Under the pieces are notes generated by a model, which saw only the letters and a program-made list of their open reading frames with translations, was not told the origin of the DNA and did no database searches. From the NCBI GenBank assembly GCA_949840775.1, contig CATKXO010000011.1:1-64000 (forward strand): a stretch of 64,000 bases of DNA. The letters are read 5' to 3'. The stretch comes from an uncultured bacterium (GTDB taxonomy: Bacteria > Bacillota > Clostridia > Oscillospirales > Oscillospiraceae). Shown piece after piece: positions 40,886-49,703 of this stretch; the first letter of the stretch is position 1, and each line of letters begins with the position of its first letter. The translations under genes and the position numbers were made by a program.

Positions 40886-41953
40886 ATGGCAATGAAATAC
40901 AAATTTTTGGCGGACCTGCTGCGGGAGGACCTGGCAAAGAACGGGGGCCGCAGCGGATACAAGCTGCCCACCGAGGCGGAGCTTACCCGCCGCTACCACA
41001 TGAGCCGCCAGACGGTGCGCCACGCCCTCCAGCTGCTGGCCGGGGAGGGGCTGATTCAGAGCCGCCAGGGGAGCGGCTCCTACGCCACCGGCCGGACCCA
41101 GGAGCCCGCCTCCCGGCAGATCGCGGTGGTCACCTCCTTTTTAGACGACTACATCTTCCCCACTGTCCTCCACGACGCGCAGAGCATTTTTGCTCAGAAC
41201 GGCTACTCCACCCTGGTGTACGCCACGGAAAACCGGGTGGGCGCCGAACGGGACATCCTGCTCCAGCTGCTGGAGCAGCCGGTGGGCGGCATCCTGGTGG
41301 AGGGCTCCAAAACCGCCCTGCCCAGCCCCAACGCCGACCTGTACCGCCGCCTGCGGGAGACAGGCGTCCCCCTCCTCTTCCTCCACGGGGCCTACGGCGC
41401 GATGGCCGGCATCCCCTGCATCTGCGACGACAACTACGGCGGCGGCTATCTGCTGGCCCGCCACCTCATCGACCGGGGCCACAAGCATCTGGCCGGCATC
41501 TTTAAAAGCGACGATGTCCAGGGCCCCCAGCGCTACTACGGCTGCATCTCCGCCATCCGGGACGCCGGCCTGCCCATTTCCGACCGCTGCTTCCGGTGGT
41601 ACGACACCGAGGACCGGCTGGAGATGATTGAAAAGCGCCGCTTCGACCTGCTCCGCCGCTTTCTGGCCGAGCGGCTGGACCCAGCCACAGCGGTGGTCTG
41701 CTACAACGACGAGATCGCCTTCCTCCTCATCCAGGAGCTGCTGGCCATGGGGAAAAAGGTCCCCGAGGACGTGGCGGTGGTCAGCTTTGACAATAGCTAC
41801 TACAGCCAGATCAGTCCCATTCCCATCACCTCCCTGCGCCACCGGGAGAAGATGGGGCGGACGGCGGCCGAGGAGCTGATTCAGATTCTCCACGGCGCGG
41901 CCGGCCAGTCCCGGGCGCTGGAGTGGGAACTTTTAGAGCGGAGCAGCAGCTGA
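40886..41953 (+). CDS. araR: AraR-type GntR/LacI hybrid regulator
   Basis: 355 residues. N-terminal GntR winged HTH (about 1-70: YKLPTEAELTRRYHMSRQTVRHALQLLAGEGLIQSRQGSGSYA) is joined to a LacI-type sugar sensor (about 78-350: IAVVTSFLDDYIFPTVLHDAQ, HGAYGAMAGIPCICDDNYGGGYLLARHLIDRGH, VAVVSFDNSYYSQISPIPITSL). This domain pair, together with adjacent ara genes, identifies AraR, a repressor released by L-arabinose. GGGAG lies 6 nt before the ATG. Divergent from the arabinose operon. Confidence 0.9.
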   Translation: MAMKYKFLADLLREDLAKNGGRSGYKLPTEAELTRRYHMSRQTVRHALQLLAGEGLIQSRQGSGSYATGRTQEPASRQIAVVTSFLDDYIFPTVLHDAQSIFAQNGYSTLVYATENRVGAERDILLQLLEQPVGGILVEGSKTALPSPNADLYRRLRETGVPLLFLHGAYGAMAGIPCICDDNYGGGYLLARHLIDRGHKHLAGIFKSDDVQGPQRYYGCISAIRDAGLPISDRCFRWYDTEDRLEMIEKRRFDLLRRFLAERLDPATAVVCYNDEIAFLLIQELLAMGKKVPEDVAVVSFDNSYYSQISPIPITSLRHREKMGRTAAEELIQILHGAAGQSRALEWELLERSSS

Positions 41954-41956
41954 CAA

Positions 41957-41984
41957 AACTCCCCCGGCTCAGGCCGGGGGAGTT
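41957..41984. terminator. Bidirectional terminator between araR and the SLH gene
   Basis: 12-bp perfect stem AACTCCCCCGGC with GCCGGGGGAGTT (41957-41984), TCAG loop. Followed by CCACTTTTATTT on the plus strand and by TTTTGTC on the minus strand. Confidence 0.8.
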
Positions 41985-41990
41985 CCACTT

Positions 41991-43844
41991 TTATTTGACC
42001 ACCAGGATACGGACGCGTCCGCCCTCAGACCCGGCCTTGTCGTACCAGCCGGTAATGTCTCCGCCGCGCTCCGCCCGGGCCAGGCTGGACAGGTAATACC
42101 GGCCGTCCCGGTACTCGTAGACCACCACGCCGTCAGACAGGGCGTACTTCTGATTGCCGGCGATAAACTGACTGCCGGCCACCTGCCCTCCCTTGACGGC
42201 GGTGAGGGCATACAGCTTTTCCGGGTTGGCGGGCTCGCCCAGGATGCGCACCGCCCCGCCGGAGGCCAGGAATTTGGTGCTTCCGGAGATGGTGTAGCTC
42301 ACGCCGCCCACGTCGTACTGGTAGGTGCAGAACCGGCTCATCCCCGTACCCTCCTCCTCAAAGCGGGTGATGATGCCGTACTGGTATGCGTCGCCGGTGA
42401 CATCGTTGAGAATCAGTGTCTCGATCTCCCCCTGGGGGTTGAGGGCGTAGTATTTCACCTTGCCGCTGTCCAGCTTCAGCCCGGCCAGGCGGGCGGGGTA
42501 AATGGCCGCCCCCCGGTCATCGCTCACGTCCAGAATCTCCGCGCCCTGGGCAAAGGCGTACTGGCCCAGCTTGGTACCCTCCTTGTTCACCGTCCCGGTG
42601 AGGGAGGCGTTGGCCAGCCCCCGGAGGGTGACCTCGCCCCCCTGCCCGGCCACCACCGCCCGGACCACGCTGCCCTTCCGGTAGCCGCCCCGGGTCTGGT
42701 ACTGATAGGTCTGGCCGTCGGTGGCCAGGAGGGTGACGGCCTGGGCGGTGTAGCTGCCGCCGCTGCCGTCGGGGTAGGAGGCGCTCTCCACGGCCGTCAC
42801 AACCCCCACCCGCTCACCGGCGCTGACGGATACATCCTCCACCGCGGCCACGCCGCCGCTCCGCCCCAGCAGAAGGGTGACGGTGTCCCCCAGGTGGTAC
42901 TGCCCCAGGTCAGACAGGGCGAGGGCCGCCGCGGAGCTCTCGATGGCGTAGGTCCGCCCCGCCACCGTTACCGAGGTGGGATTGGCCCCCGAGGGCTCCA
43001 GGGCCTGGATGGGGCCGGTGGCCTTCTTCCCGTAGGCCCAGAGGGTACTCATAGACTGGTTCCAGTACACCACGTCGTAGTCCTGAACGCCGGTCAGGGC
43101 GGCGGGGCTGCCGTTGCGGTAGACCTTGGCGGGGGTAAAGCCCAGGGCGGACTGCCAGCCGTAGCCCTGGGCCACGACGGGCCCCTCCATCTGTCCGTTG
43201 ACCAGGGAGACCACGTCGGGCTTGCCCGAGGCGTCCAGGCTGTGGCCCAGCTGCTGGATGTAGGGGACCCCCTCCTTTGTTTTCGCGGAGAGGAGGTTGT
43301 AGAAGAGATACACCGCGTCCTGCCGGGTGAGGGGGGAAGAAGCCCCGGCCGCAGTGACGCCGGCGCTCAGCTTCAGCCGGTGGTACATGGCCAGCTGTCC
43401 GGTGGGAAAGGCCCCGGAGAAGTCGCCGGCCTCATAGCCCAGCAGGGCCAGCACCATAGAGACCGCCTCCGCCAGTTTGATCTCCTGGTCGGGGCGGAAG
43501 GTGCCGTCGCTGAAGGCGGTGACCAGCCCCCGGCCCACCGCCGCCTCCACGTAGCCGCTGGCCCAGTGGCTGCGGGGCACGTCCGGGTAGGGGGAGGTGG
43601 CCGCCTGACCCACCCCGTCGCCGCCGGGGGCGGCCTTCACCACCATGGTAACAAACTCTGCTCTCGTCACCTTGGCGGACAGATTCAGATTCCCGCTGCC
43701 GTCCCCGCTCAGGATCCCCAGAGCGGTCACCGCCTGGACAGCGTCGTCCAGAGAGGCGGCGTTTCCCGCCGCCGAGACGGGCAGGGCCAGCGCCAGGGTC
43801 AGACAGACCGCCAGGAGGGCGGAGATAAGGCGTTTTGTTTTCAT
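41991..43844 (-). CDS. S-layer homology (SLH) domain protein
   Basis: 617 residues from the ATG at 43844 (MKTKRLISALLAVCLTLALALPVSAAG); upstream in-frame ATGs abut or precede the GAAAGGAA ribosome-binding site. The signal peptide ends at ALPVSAAG. Three SLH repeats (about 25-190) carry the hallmark phrases LDDAVQAVTALGILSGDG, SPYPDVPRSHWASGYVEAAVGRGLVTAFSDGTFRPDQEI and LTRQDAVYLFYNLLSAK. SLH domains anchor proteins to pyruvylated secondary wall polymer. The C-terminal 420 residues, beta-rich with repeated GRTYAIES/LLATDGQTYQYQ-like segments, are unrecognised. Its link to the downstream MacB genes may be positional only. Confidence 0.88.
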   Translation of the reverse strand: MKTKRLISALLAVCLTLALALPVSAAGNAASLDDAVQAVTALGILSGDGSGNLNLSAKVTRAEFVTMVVKAAPGGDGVGQAATSPYPDVPRSHWASGYVEAAVGRGLVTAFSDGTFRPDQEIKLAEAVSMVLALLGYEAGDFSGAFPTGQLAMYHRLKLSAGVTAAGASSPLTRQDAVYLFYNLLSAKTKEGVPYIQQLGHSLDASGKPDVVSLVNGQMEGPVVAQGYGWQSALGFTPAKVYRNGSPAALTGVQDYDVVYWNQSMSTLWAYGKKATGPIQALEPSGANPTSVTVAGRTYAIESSAAALALSDLGQYHLGDTVTLLLGRSGGVAAVEDVSVSAGERVGVVTAVESASYPDGSGGSYTAQAVTLLATDGQTYQYQTRGGYRKGSVVRAVVAGQGGEVTLRGLANASLTGTVNKEGTKLGQYAFAQGAEILDVSDDRGAAIYPARLAGLKLDSGKVKYYALNPQGEIETLILNDVTGDAYQYGIITRFEEEGTGMSRFCTYQYDVGGVSYTISGSTKFLASGGAVRILGEPANPEKLYALTAVKGGQVAGSQFIAGNQKYALSDGVVVYEYRDGRYYLSSLARAERGGDITGWYDKAGSEGGRVRILVVK

Positions 43845-43873
43845 ATTACCCATTCCTTTCAAACAATCTCTTT

Positions 43874-44038
43874 CGTCCCCCGCGGGGCAAGGCCCCCTTC
43901 GCAAAGGGGGCTACCGGCAAAGCCGGGTGGGGGTTTCCCTTACAGAAAGCAAAAGACTCCTGGGGAAACCCTCCGTCATTTGCTTCGCAAATGCCACCTC
44001 CCTTTACGAAGGGAGGCTTTTCGCCTACGGGCGGGACG
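43874..44038. repeat. MITE-like repeat, 165 bp
   Basis: Outer ends TCGTCCC (43874-43880) and GGGACGA (44032-44038) are inverted. Inside are several nested stems: CCCCCTTCG...CAAAGGGGG, CCGGC...GCCGGGT, and CCTCCCTTTACGAAGGGAGG. It fills the gap between the SLH gene and the permease gene. No transposase is encoded. Such short structured repeats are common in high-GC clostridia. Confidence 0.6.
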
Positions 44039-44043
44039 AGGTA

Positions 44044-45294
44044 TCAATCATACCGCAGCGCGTCGATGGGGTTGAGCTTGGCCGCTTTATTGGCGGGCAG
44101 GTAGCCGAACAAAATCCCGATGCCCACCGACACCCCGAAGCTGAGGAGGATGGCCCCCATGGTGGGGGTGGCGTTGAAGGTGATGCCGCTGACCCCCATA
44201 CTGGCAATCAGCATCCCGCCCAATAGCATCTCCAGGCCCTTGGCCAGCAGACAGCCGAAGCCGATGCCCAGCAGGCCGCCGATGGCGGAGGTGGTGCCCG
44301 CCTCGATGACGAACTGGCTGCGGATGTCCCGCCGCTTGGCCCCCAGGGACTTGCGCACACCGATCTCCCGGGTGCGCTCGGTGACGGACACCAGCATGAT
44401 GTTCATAATGCCGATGCCGCCCACCAGCAGAGAGATTGCCGCAATGGCCACCAGGACACCCATAGCCACCCCCATCATACCGTTAATCATGTTGGCCTGT
44501 TCCGCCATGGTGGTGACGTAGTAATAGGAGTACTCACCGTCGTCGGTACGGAAAAAGTCGTTGAGCCAGCCGACCAGGATATTCTTGGCGGCCTGGGCGG
44601 TATCTCCGGAGGAGCTGGTGAAGATGTATATGTTGACCCACCGGCTCCCGATGACCTCCAGGGCGGTGGAGTAGGGGAGATAGACCTGATCGTCCTGGCT
44701 CCCCTCCAGCATCTCCAGCTCTGCATTGCGCTTGAGTACCCCCACCACCGTAAAGAGCCGGCCGTTGATGGAGAGCTTCTTCCCCAAGGCGTCGCCGTCA
44801 AAGGCCTCCTGCTCCAGATAGGCGCCGATGACGCACACCGGCTCCCGGCGCTCCACGTCCAAGTAGTTAATGAAGCGGCCCTGAGCGAGCTGTTCGCCGT
44901 CCATGGTGTAGTTGGTGGCCGCGTTGTACATGATCTCGCTGACACCGTAGAGGTGGGTCGCTTTAAAGATGTCATTCCCGTTGCGCACCGCCGCTGTCAC
45001 GCCCACATAGGGGGATACGCCGGTGAGAATGTCCGAATTTGCTTCCACCAGGTCATACATATCCTCCGGGTCGGGCAGGTCGTTGTCCATGCCGCCGAAG
45101 AGCTGCATCTGGATCATGTTGATGCCCATCTTGTCAATCTGCTGCTGGACCATGCCGGTCAGGCCGTTGCCCAGGGAGAGGATGACAATCACCGCCCCCA
45201 CGCCGATGATGATGCCCAGCATGGTGAGCAGGGCCCGCATTTTGCTGGTGGTGAGGGACTTGATGGCCAGGCGGAAGGACTGGGTAAAGTTCAT
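44044..45294 (-). CDS. MacB-type ABC transporter permease
   Basis: 416 residues. One N-terminal membrane helix (ALLTMLGIIIGVGAVIVILSLGNG), a large extracytoplasmic MacB_PCD domain (about 50-265), and three C-terminal membrane helices with the FtsX-type GGIGIMNIMLVSVTERTREIGVRKSLGAKR motif near 290. MacB-type proteins act as mechanotransmitters, pulling substrate from the outside with a partner ATPase and HlyD-like adaptor. Its ATG overlaps the ATPase stop (ATGA). The ribosome-binding site GGAGGTGG lies inside the upstream gene. Confidence 0.93.
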   Translation of the reverse strand: MNFTQSFRLAIKSLTTSKMRALLTMLGIIIGVGAVIVILSLGNGLTGMVQQQIDKMGINMIQMQLFGGMDNDLPDPEDMYDLVEANSDILTGVSPYVGVTAAVRNGNDIFKATHLYGVSEIMYNAATNYTMDGEQLAQGRFINYLDVERREPVCVIGAYLEQEAFDGDALGKKLSINGRLFTVVGVLKRNAELEMLEGSQDDQVYLPYSTALEVIGSRWVNIYIFTSSSGDTAQAAKNILVGWLNDFFRTDDGEYSYYYVTTMAEQANMINGMMGVAMGVLVAIAAISLLVGGIGIMNIMLVSVTERTREIGVRKSLGAKRRDIRSQFVIEAGTTSAIGGLLGIGFGCLLAKGLEMLLGGMLIASMGVSGITFNATPTMGAILLSFGVSVGIGILFGYLPANKAAKLNPIDALRYD

Positions 45295-46034
45295 GCGCCC
45301 ACCTCCTCTTCCTCCTCCCCGTCGTGGGGCTGGACCACCGCCCGGGGGTCGTGGGCGTCCCCGTCGTAGATGATCTTGCCGTCCTGGAGGCGGACGATCC
45401 GGTCCGCCTTCACGGCGATGGAGTTGTCGTGGGTGATGAGGACCACCGTGTCCCCCTCCCGATTGAGCTGCTTGAGGAATTTCAGCACGTCCCGGCCGGT
45501 GCGGGAGTCCAGAGCCCCGGTGGGCTCGTCGGCCAGAATCACTGAGGGAGTGCCGGCCAGGGCCCTGGCGATGGACGCCCGCTGCTGCTGGCCTCCGGAG
45601 AGCTGGGAGGGCAGGTTCTTCGCCTTCTCCCGCAGGCCCACCCGCTCCAGGGAGCGCAGGGCCCGCTCCCGGCGCTCCTCTCCGGGCACCCCGGCGTAGA
45701 GGAGGGGGAGCTCCACGTTCTCCAGCACCGTCAGCTTGGGAATCAGGTTGTACTGCTGGAAGATAAAGCCCAGCATTTTGTTGCGAATCTCCGCCTGCTG
45801 GTCGTCGTCCATGGTGGACACGTCCACGCCCCCCAGGTGGTAGGTGCCCGAGGTGGGCACGTCCAGACAGCCGATGATGTTCATGGCGGTGGACTTGCCC
45901 GAACCGGAGGAGCCCACAATGGCCACGAACTCCCCCCGGTCGATGGTCAGGTCCACCCCGTCCAGGGCGTGGACGGTCTCCTCCCCCATCTGGTATATCT
46001 TATAGACGTTTTTCAGTTCAATGAGGTGTTCCAA
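45291..46034 (-). CDS. ABC transporter ATP-binding protein (MacB/LolD type)
   Basis: 247 residues starting at a TTG, with GGAGG 9 nt upstream and no better start. Walker A GSSGSGKST near 41, signature LSGGQQQRASIARALAG, Walker B ILADEPTGALDSRTG. The C-terminus is an unusual Asp/Glu-rich tail (QPHDGEEEEEVGA). It energises the MacB-type permease with which it overlaps. The order adaptor-ATPase-permease is the usual one in Gram-positive MacB-like operons. Confidence 0.93.
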   Translation of the reverse strand: MEHLIELKNVYKIYQMGEETVHALDGVDLTIDRGEFVAIVGSSGSGKSTAMNIIGCLDVPTSGTYHLGGVDVSTMDDDQQAEIRNKMLGFIFQQYNLIPKLTVLENVELPLLYAGVPGEERRERALRSLERVGLREKAKNLPSQLSGGQQQRASIARALAGTPSVILADEPTGALDSRTGRDVLKFLKQLNREGDTVVLITHDNSIAVKADRIVRLQDGKIIYDGDAHDPRAVVQPHDGEEEEEVGA

Positions 46035-46070
46035 ATTTGATTGCCTCCCTTGCTGGTTTGCTCCAGGCTT

Positions 46071-46159
46071 GTAGGGGCGGCCTGTGGCCGCCCGCGGGCG
46101 CGCACAGCGCGCCCCTACACGGACGTTCGTCCGCGGCGGGCCGGGTCGTCCCGCCCTAC
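46071..46159. repeat. Composite GTAGGGGCGG repeat between adaptor and ATPase genes
   Basis: 46071-46118 starts with GTAGGGGCGGCCTGTGGCCG, identical to the copy at 33870, but its right arm belongs to a different variant (GCGCGCCCCTAC). A third half-element (CCCGCCCTAC) lies at 46150-46159. On the minus strand the GTAGGG end of that half-element supplies the TAG stop of the upstream adaptor gene. Confidence 0.75.
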
Positions 46160-47802
46160 GCGGCAGGCGCAGCGGCCATCATACCTGCGCCGCCCATGCC
46201 GCCCTGAGCCTGGGCGGGCACCAGGACAATGTCCCCCTCATTCAGGCCGGAGGTGATCTCTACATAGTCCCCGTCGCCGCCGCCCAGGGTGACGGTGCGC
46301 TCCTCCGTCTTCGTGGGGTCAACCACCGAGGACCCGTCGGGGGACAGGCAGCCATCCAGGGGGACCAGCACCGTGTCGCCCCGCTGGACCGCCGCCGCCG
46401 GGATGGACGGGACATCCTTCATCCGCTCCACCACAATGTCGGCGGACACGTTCATGCCGGGATTCAGCCCGCCGTAGTCCTCCAGGAGGATGGTGGCGGG
46501 GTAGGTGGTAAAGCCGTTGGTGGTGGTGCCGTTGATGGACACCCGGTCCACCTTCCCCTGGAAGACCTCGCCGGGGATGGCGTCGGCGGTGATGTCCACC
46601 TCCTGGCCCTCTCGAACCTTGCTCAGGTCCAGCTCGCTGATGTTCATCTCCAGCTTCAGGTAGCTCAGGTCGTAGATGACGGCCAGGGAGCCCGACTCGA
46701 TGTTGTTCACGTTGTCCCCGGCCTTGATGTTCTTCTCGATGACGGTTCCGGAGATGGGAGCGGTGATGGTGTAGTTCTCCAGAACGTCCTGGGCCCGCTG
46801 GAGGGAGAGCCGGGCGTTCTCCAGGGCGATGGCCGCGTCCTCCAGGGAGCTCTGGGCGGCGGTGCCCCCCAGGCTCACCAGGGCGGAGCCGGCGGATACC
46901 CCGCTGCCGGCGGTGACGTGGACCTCGGTCACCTCGCCGCTGGCCTGGGCCACCACGGTCTGCCGCAGGGCCTCCTCAAAATTGGCGCTCCCGGCGCAGG
47001 AGGCGTCCCCCACCGACGCGGTGGCGGAGTTGGCAGCGGTGAGGGCGCCGGGGTTGCGCACCCGGATTTTTACGTTCCGCACCAGGGCGCCCCCCGCCCC
47101 CACCAGCTCGGCAGAGGATACCGACTCCACCGTACCGGGGAGCTCTTCCATGGTTCCGCCCACAGTCACCTGGGCGCTCTGACCGGGGCGGATGCCCTGA
47201 GCCTCCGCGGAGTGGAAGGGCAGGGTCACGGTGAGGCTGGAGGTATCCGCCACCTCGGCCACGGGAGTGCCGGGGGACACCAGGTCCCCCCTCTGGACCA
47301 GCACCTGCTGGACCACCCCCGCCCCGCCGGCGGTGACGGTGAGATTGGCGGCCAGGTCGTCGTAGTTCTTCTGGGCCTGGCGGACGGACAGCTCCGCCTG
47401 GGCGATGGTCATCTCCGCGTCCCTGGCGTCCAGGCGGTAGAGCAGCTGCCCCTTCTCCACCCGGTCGCCCACCTCAAAGGGGGCCTCCAGCACCTCGCCG
47501 GTGACCAGGGGCTTTAAGTAGTAGGAGTCGATGGGGGTGACGGTGCCCGTTCCGGACACGGCGGAAGTCAGGTCCCGCCTCTGGACGGTATCCGGGGTAT
47601 ACTGGCCCACGGCGGGCCCACCGCCCCCGGAGGACCTGAAAAACATCCAGTACGCCCCCAGCAGCACTGCGGCGGCGATGATCCCCCACTTCAGCCGCTT
47701 CTTTCCCTTCTTCGTTTTGGGCAGGTGGGGACGGGGCAGCTTCCGCTTCCCCTCCTTGGGCGTCTGGGGCGCCTCGGGCATGACAACAGAGGTAGTTTCC
47801 AT
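46156..47802 (-). CDS. HlyD/MacA-type efflux adaptor
   Basis: 548 residues from the ATG at 47802 (AAGGAG 8 nt upstream); the longer open frame is rejected. The N-terminus is a proline/lysine-rich cytoplasmic segment and a single membrane anchor (WGIIAAAVLLGAYWMFF). Two lipoyl-like halves follow (PLVTGEVLEAPFEVGDRVEKGQLLYRLD and ENYTITAPISGTVIEKNIKAGDNVNNIESG). Between them lies a long alpha-helical hairpin (about 140-300) with ALVSLGGTAAQSSLEDAAIALENARLSL. Beta-barrel near 400-480. It works with the MacB-type permease and ATPase. Its last residues and stop codon fall in the dispersed repeat. Confidence 0.88.
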   Translation of the reverse strand: METTSVVMPEAPQTPKEGKRKLPRPHLPKTKKGKKRLKWGIIAAAVLLGAYWMFFRSSGGGGPAVGQYTPDTVQRRDLTSAVSGTGTVTPIDSYYLKPLVTGEVLEAPFEVGDRVEKGQLLYRLDARDAEMTIAQAELSVRQAQKNYDDLAANLTVTAGGAGVVQQVLVQRGDLVSPGTPVAEVADTSSLTVTLPFHSAEAQGIRPGQSAQVTVGGTMEELPGTVESVSSAELVGAGGALVRNVKIRVRNPGALTAANSATASVGDASCAGSANFEEALRQTVVAQASGEVTEVHVTAGSGVSAGSALVSLGGTAAQSSLEDAAIALENARLSLQRAQDVLENYTITAPISGTVIEKNIKAGDNVNNIESGSLAVIYDLSYLKLEMNISELDLSKVREGQEVDITADAIPGEVFQGKVDRVSINGTTTNGFTTYPATILLEDYGGLNPGMNVSADIVVERMKDVPSIPAAAVQRGDTVLVPLDGCLSPDGSSVVDPTKTEERTVTLGGGDGDYVEITSGLNEGDIVLVPAQAQGGMGGAGMMAAAPAA

Positions 47803-48042
47803 AGCAGTTTCTCCTTGTTCCAGTTTTCCTTGGGGACGGGCCCCTCTATACTCCACCGGTCTCCCGGCGATTTCCGCATGGGACATTGTACTTGGCAAAC
47901 CTTACATTTTTCCAAAGAAAAGATAAAAGTTTCATTAAATTTTTTGGCGCACTCAGAGGAAGGGGAGGGAGCGCGCCCTCCTGACCCCGCCACTGTACAC
48001 CTTCCTGCTGCTGGAATGTCAAGGGAAATTTTGAAAAAAGCG

Positions 48043-48076
48043 CAAAAAACGCCTCCCCCGGGGCGGAGAAGGCGTT
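48043..48076 (-). terminator. Terminator after mtlD
   Basis: Minus-strand stem AACGCC...GGCGTT (48076-48048) with a GC-rich interior, followed by TTTTTTG. It lies 15 nt after the mtlD stop. Confidence 0.7.
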
Positions 48077-48091
48077 GGGTGCACCAAAGAT

Positions 48092-49252
48092 TTACTTCTT
48101 AGACATACCCAGGGCGCGGTACACGTCCAGGATGCGGCCAAAGAGGGCGTCCTCGGGCTTCAGGCCGGTGTAGGTCTCCAGGGCGGCGACCGCGCCGTCG
48201 GCCTTGATCTTGGCCATCAGCTCCACGCTCTGCTCGTCCTCAGGCAGGTCGAAGTGGAGGGCGGCGGCCGCGCCGAAGATCAGGTGGTCCACCGGCAGGC
48301 CGTAGGACCAGGCAGTGGTCAGGGGTTTGATGAGCCGGTCGGTGGGGGCCAGCTTGCGGATGGGCTCACGGGCCACCCGGGCGGTCTCGTCGGCCAGGAA
48401 GGGGTTCTGGAACCGGGCGAAGATTCGCTCGATATAGGCGTGGTGGGCGTCGGGGTCAAAGCCAAACTTCTTGATAAGCCCCTCGCCGCTCTCCCACATG
48501 GCCTGATGGACCAGGTGGCCGATGGCGGGGTCAGCGATGCTCTCCACAATGGTCTTGCAGCCCTTCAGGGTGCCCAGATAGGCGCAGATGGCGTGGCCGC
48601 TGTTCAGGGTGAACAGCTTGCGCTCCAGATAGGCGTCCAGGTTGTCCACCCAGCCCAGGCCCTGGATTTCGGGCCGCTCGCCTTTCCAGCCGCCCTTCTC
48701 CACGTCCCACTCGGTGTACTGCTCCACCGCCACGTCCAGGGGGTTCTCAAAGCTGGCCTTGGGCACGATGCGGTCCACGGCGCAGTCGGCAAAGCCCACA
48801 TACTCCTTGGCGTAGTCCAGATCGGCGCCCTCCAGGTTGGAATAGACGGCGTCCCGCAGCTGGCTGGTACCCCGGATGGCGTTCTCGCAGGCCACCACAT
48901 TGAGAATTTGGGTGCTGCCGGCCGCCTTCCGGGCCTTGATGCCGGCGGCGATAGGCTTGGCCACGATGGGCAGGATGCGCAGCCCCACAGCGGTGGTAAT
49001 CAACTCGCAGTCGCCGGCGATGGCATCCACCAGCTCCGGCCCGGCGGAAGAGATGCCGCTGATGTTGGTGACGGTCCACTGGGCGCACTCCTTGTCCTGG
49101 ATGTGGACGGTGTAGCTCTTCCGTTCGTTGATGGCGGAGATCAGGTTCTCCGCCACGTCGGCAAAGGTGACATGGTAGCCGCTCTTCTCCAGCAGGGCGC
49201 CGATGAAGCCCCGGCCGATGTTGCCCGCGCCGATCATGATTGCCTGTTTCAT
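48092..49252 (-). CDS. mtlD: Mannitol-1-phosphate 5-dehydrogenase
   Basis: 386 residues, normal length. NAD-binding N-terminus MKQAIMIGAGNIGRGFIGALL, CENAIRGTSQLRD, and catalytic-region LNSGHAICAYLGTLKG with the conserved Lys. It converts mannitol-1-P to fructose-6-P. GGAAGGGA precedes the ATG. It is divergent from the DeoR-HPr-MtlA operon across a 451-nt gap, so the mannitol genes are split between two divergent transcripts rather than one operon. Confidence 0.96.
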   Translation of the reverse strand: MKQAIMIGAGNIGRGFIGALLEKSGYHVTFADVAENLISAINERKSYTVHIQDKECAQWTVTNISGISSAGPELVDAIAGDCELITTAVGLRILPIVAKPIAAGIKARKAAGSTQILNVVACENAIRGTSQLRDAVYSNLEGADLDYAKEYVGFADCAVDRIVPKASFENPLDVAVEQYTEWDVEKGGWKGERPEIQGLGWVDNLDAYLERKLFTLNSGHAICAYLGTLKGCKTIVESIADPAIGHLVHQAMWESGEGLIKKFGFDPDAHHAYIERIFARFQNPFLADETARVAREPIRKLAPTDRLIKPLTTAWSYGLPVDHLIFGAAAALHFDLPEDEQSVELMAKIKADGAVAALETYTGLKPEDALFGRILDVYRALGMSKK

Positions 49253-49307
49253 AGTAAGTCCCTTCCTTTGTTATAGAGTAGTGTGGTCCGGTGTCTCCTT
49301 ACTTCAA

Positions 49308-49337
49308 AGTATAACACCATACTTTGTCAGATAGCAA
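49308..49337 (-). promoter_or_regulatory. Promoter of mtlD
   Basis: Minus strand TTGCTA (49337-49332), 18-nt spacer, TATACT (49313-49308). The gap 49338-49618 is pyrimidine-rich with no evident gene. Confidence 0.55.
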
Positions 49338-49618
49338 GGCGGAAAAGCGCTGAAATATCCTTCTTCTTCCCCTGGGAAAAATGTGATTTTGCACGTTTTT
49401 GATTGTTTGCTCCTTTTCTCCCGCAAAGCCGCCACCGCCCCGCCCGGTTTTTGCTCCGCCGGCCCTGTGGCCGCTCCGCCCACCCCACTTGGACAATCCC
49501 CTGCTGGCCCCGTACAAAACGTTCTATTTTTGCCCTTTTTTCGTTTACATTGTGCCTTTTCGGCAGTATGAACAAAAAATGCTTTTTCTTTTTGTGCACA
49601 AAGTCCGCCATAATTTGG

Positions 49619-49647
49619 TTGACTTTCCAGTACCCCTATGCTAGGAT
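49619..49647 (+). promoter_or_regulatory. Promoter of the DeoR-HPr-MtlA operon
   Basis: TTGACT (49619-49624), 17-nt spacer, TAGGAT (49642-49647) preceded by TGC. The start lies about 40 nt before the GGGAGGT ribosome-binding site. Confidence 0.7.
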
Positions 49648-49703
49648 ATATTTAGTCAAAATCAATCACTTCTTCATTTTCAATCAGAAGGGAGGTCAAA
49701 CTC

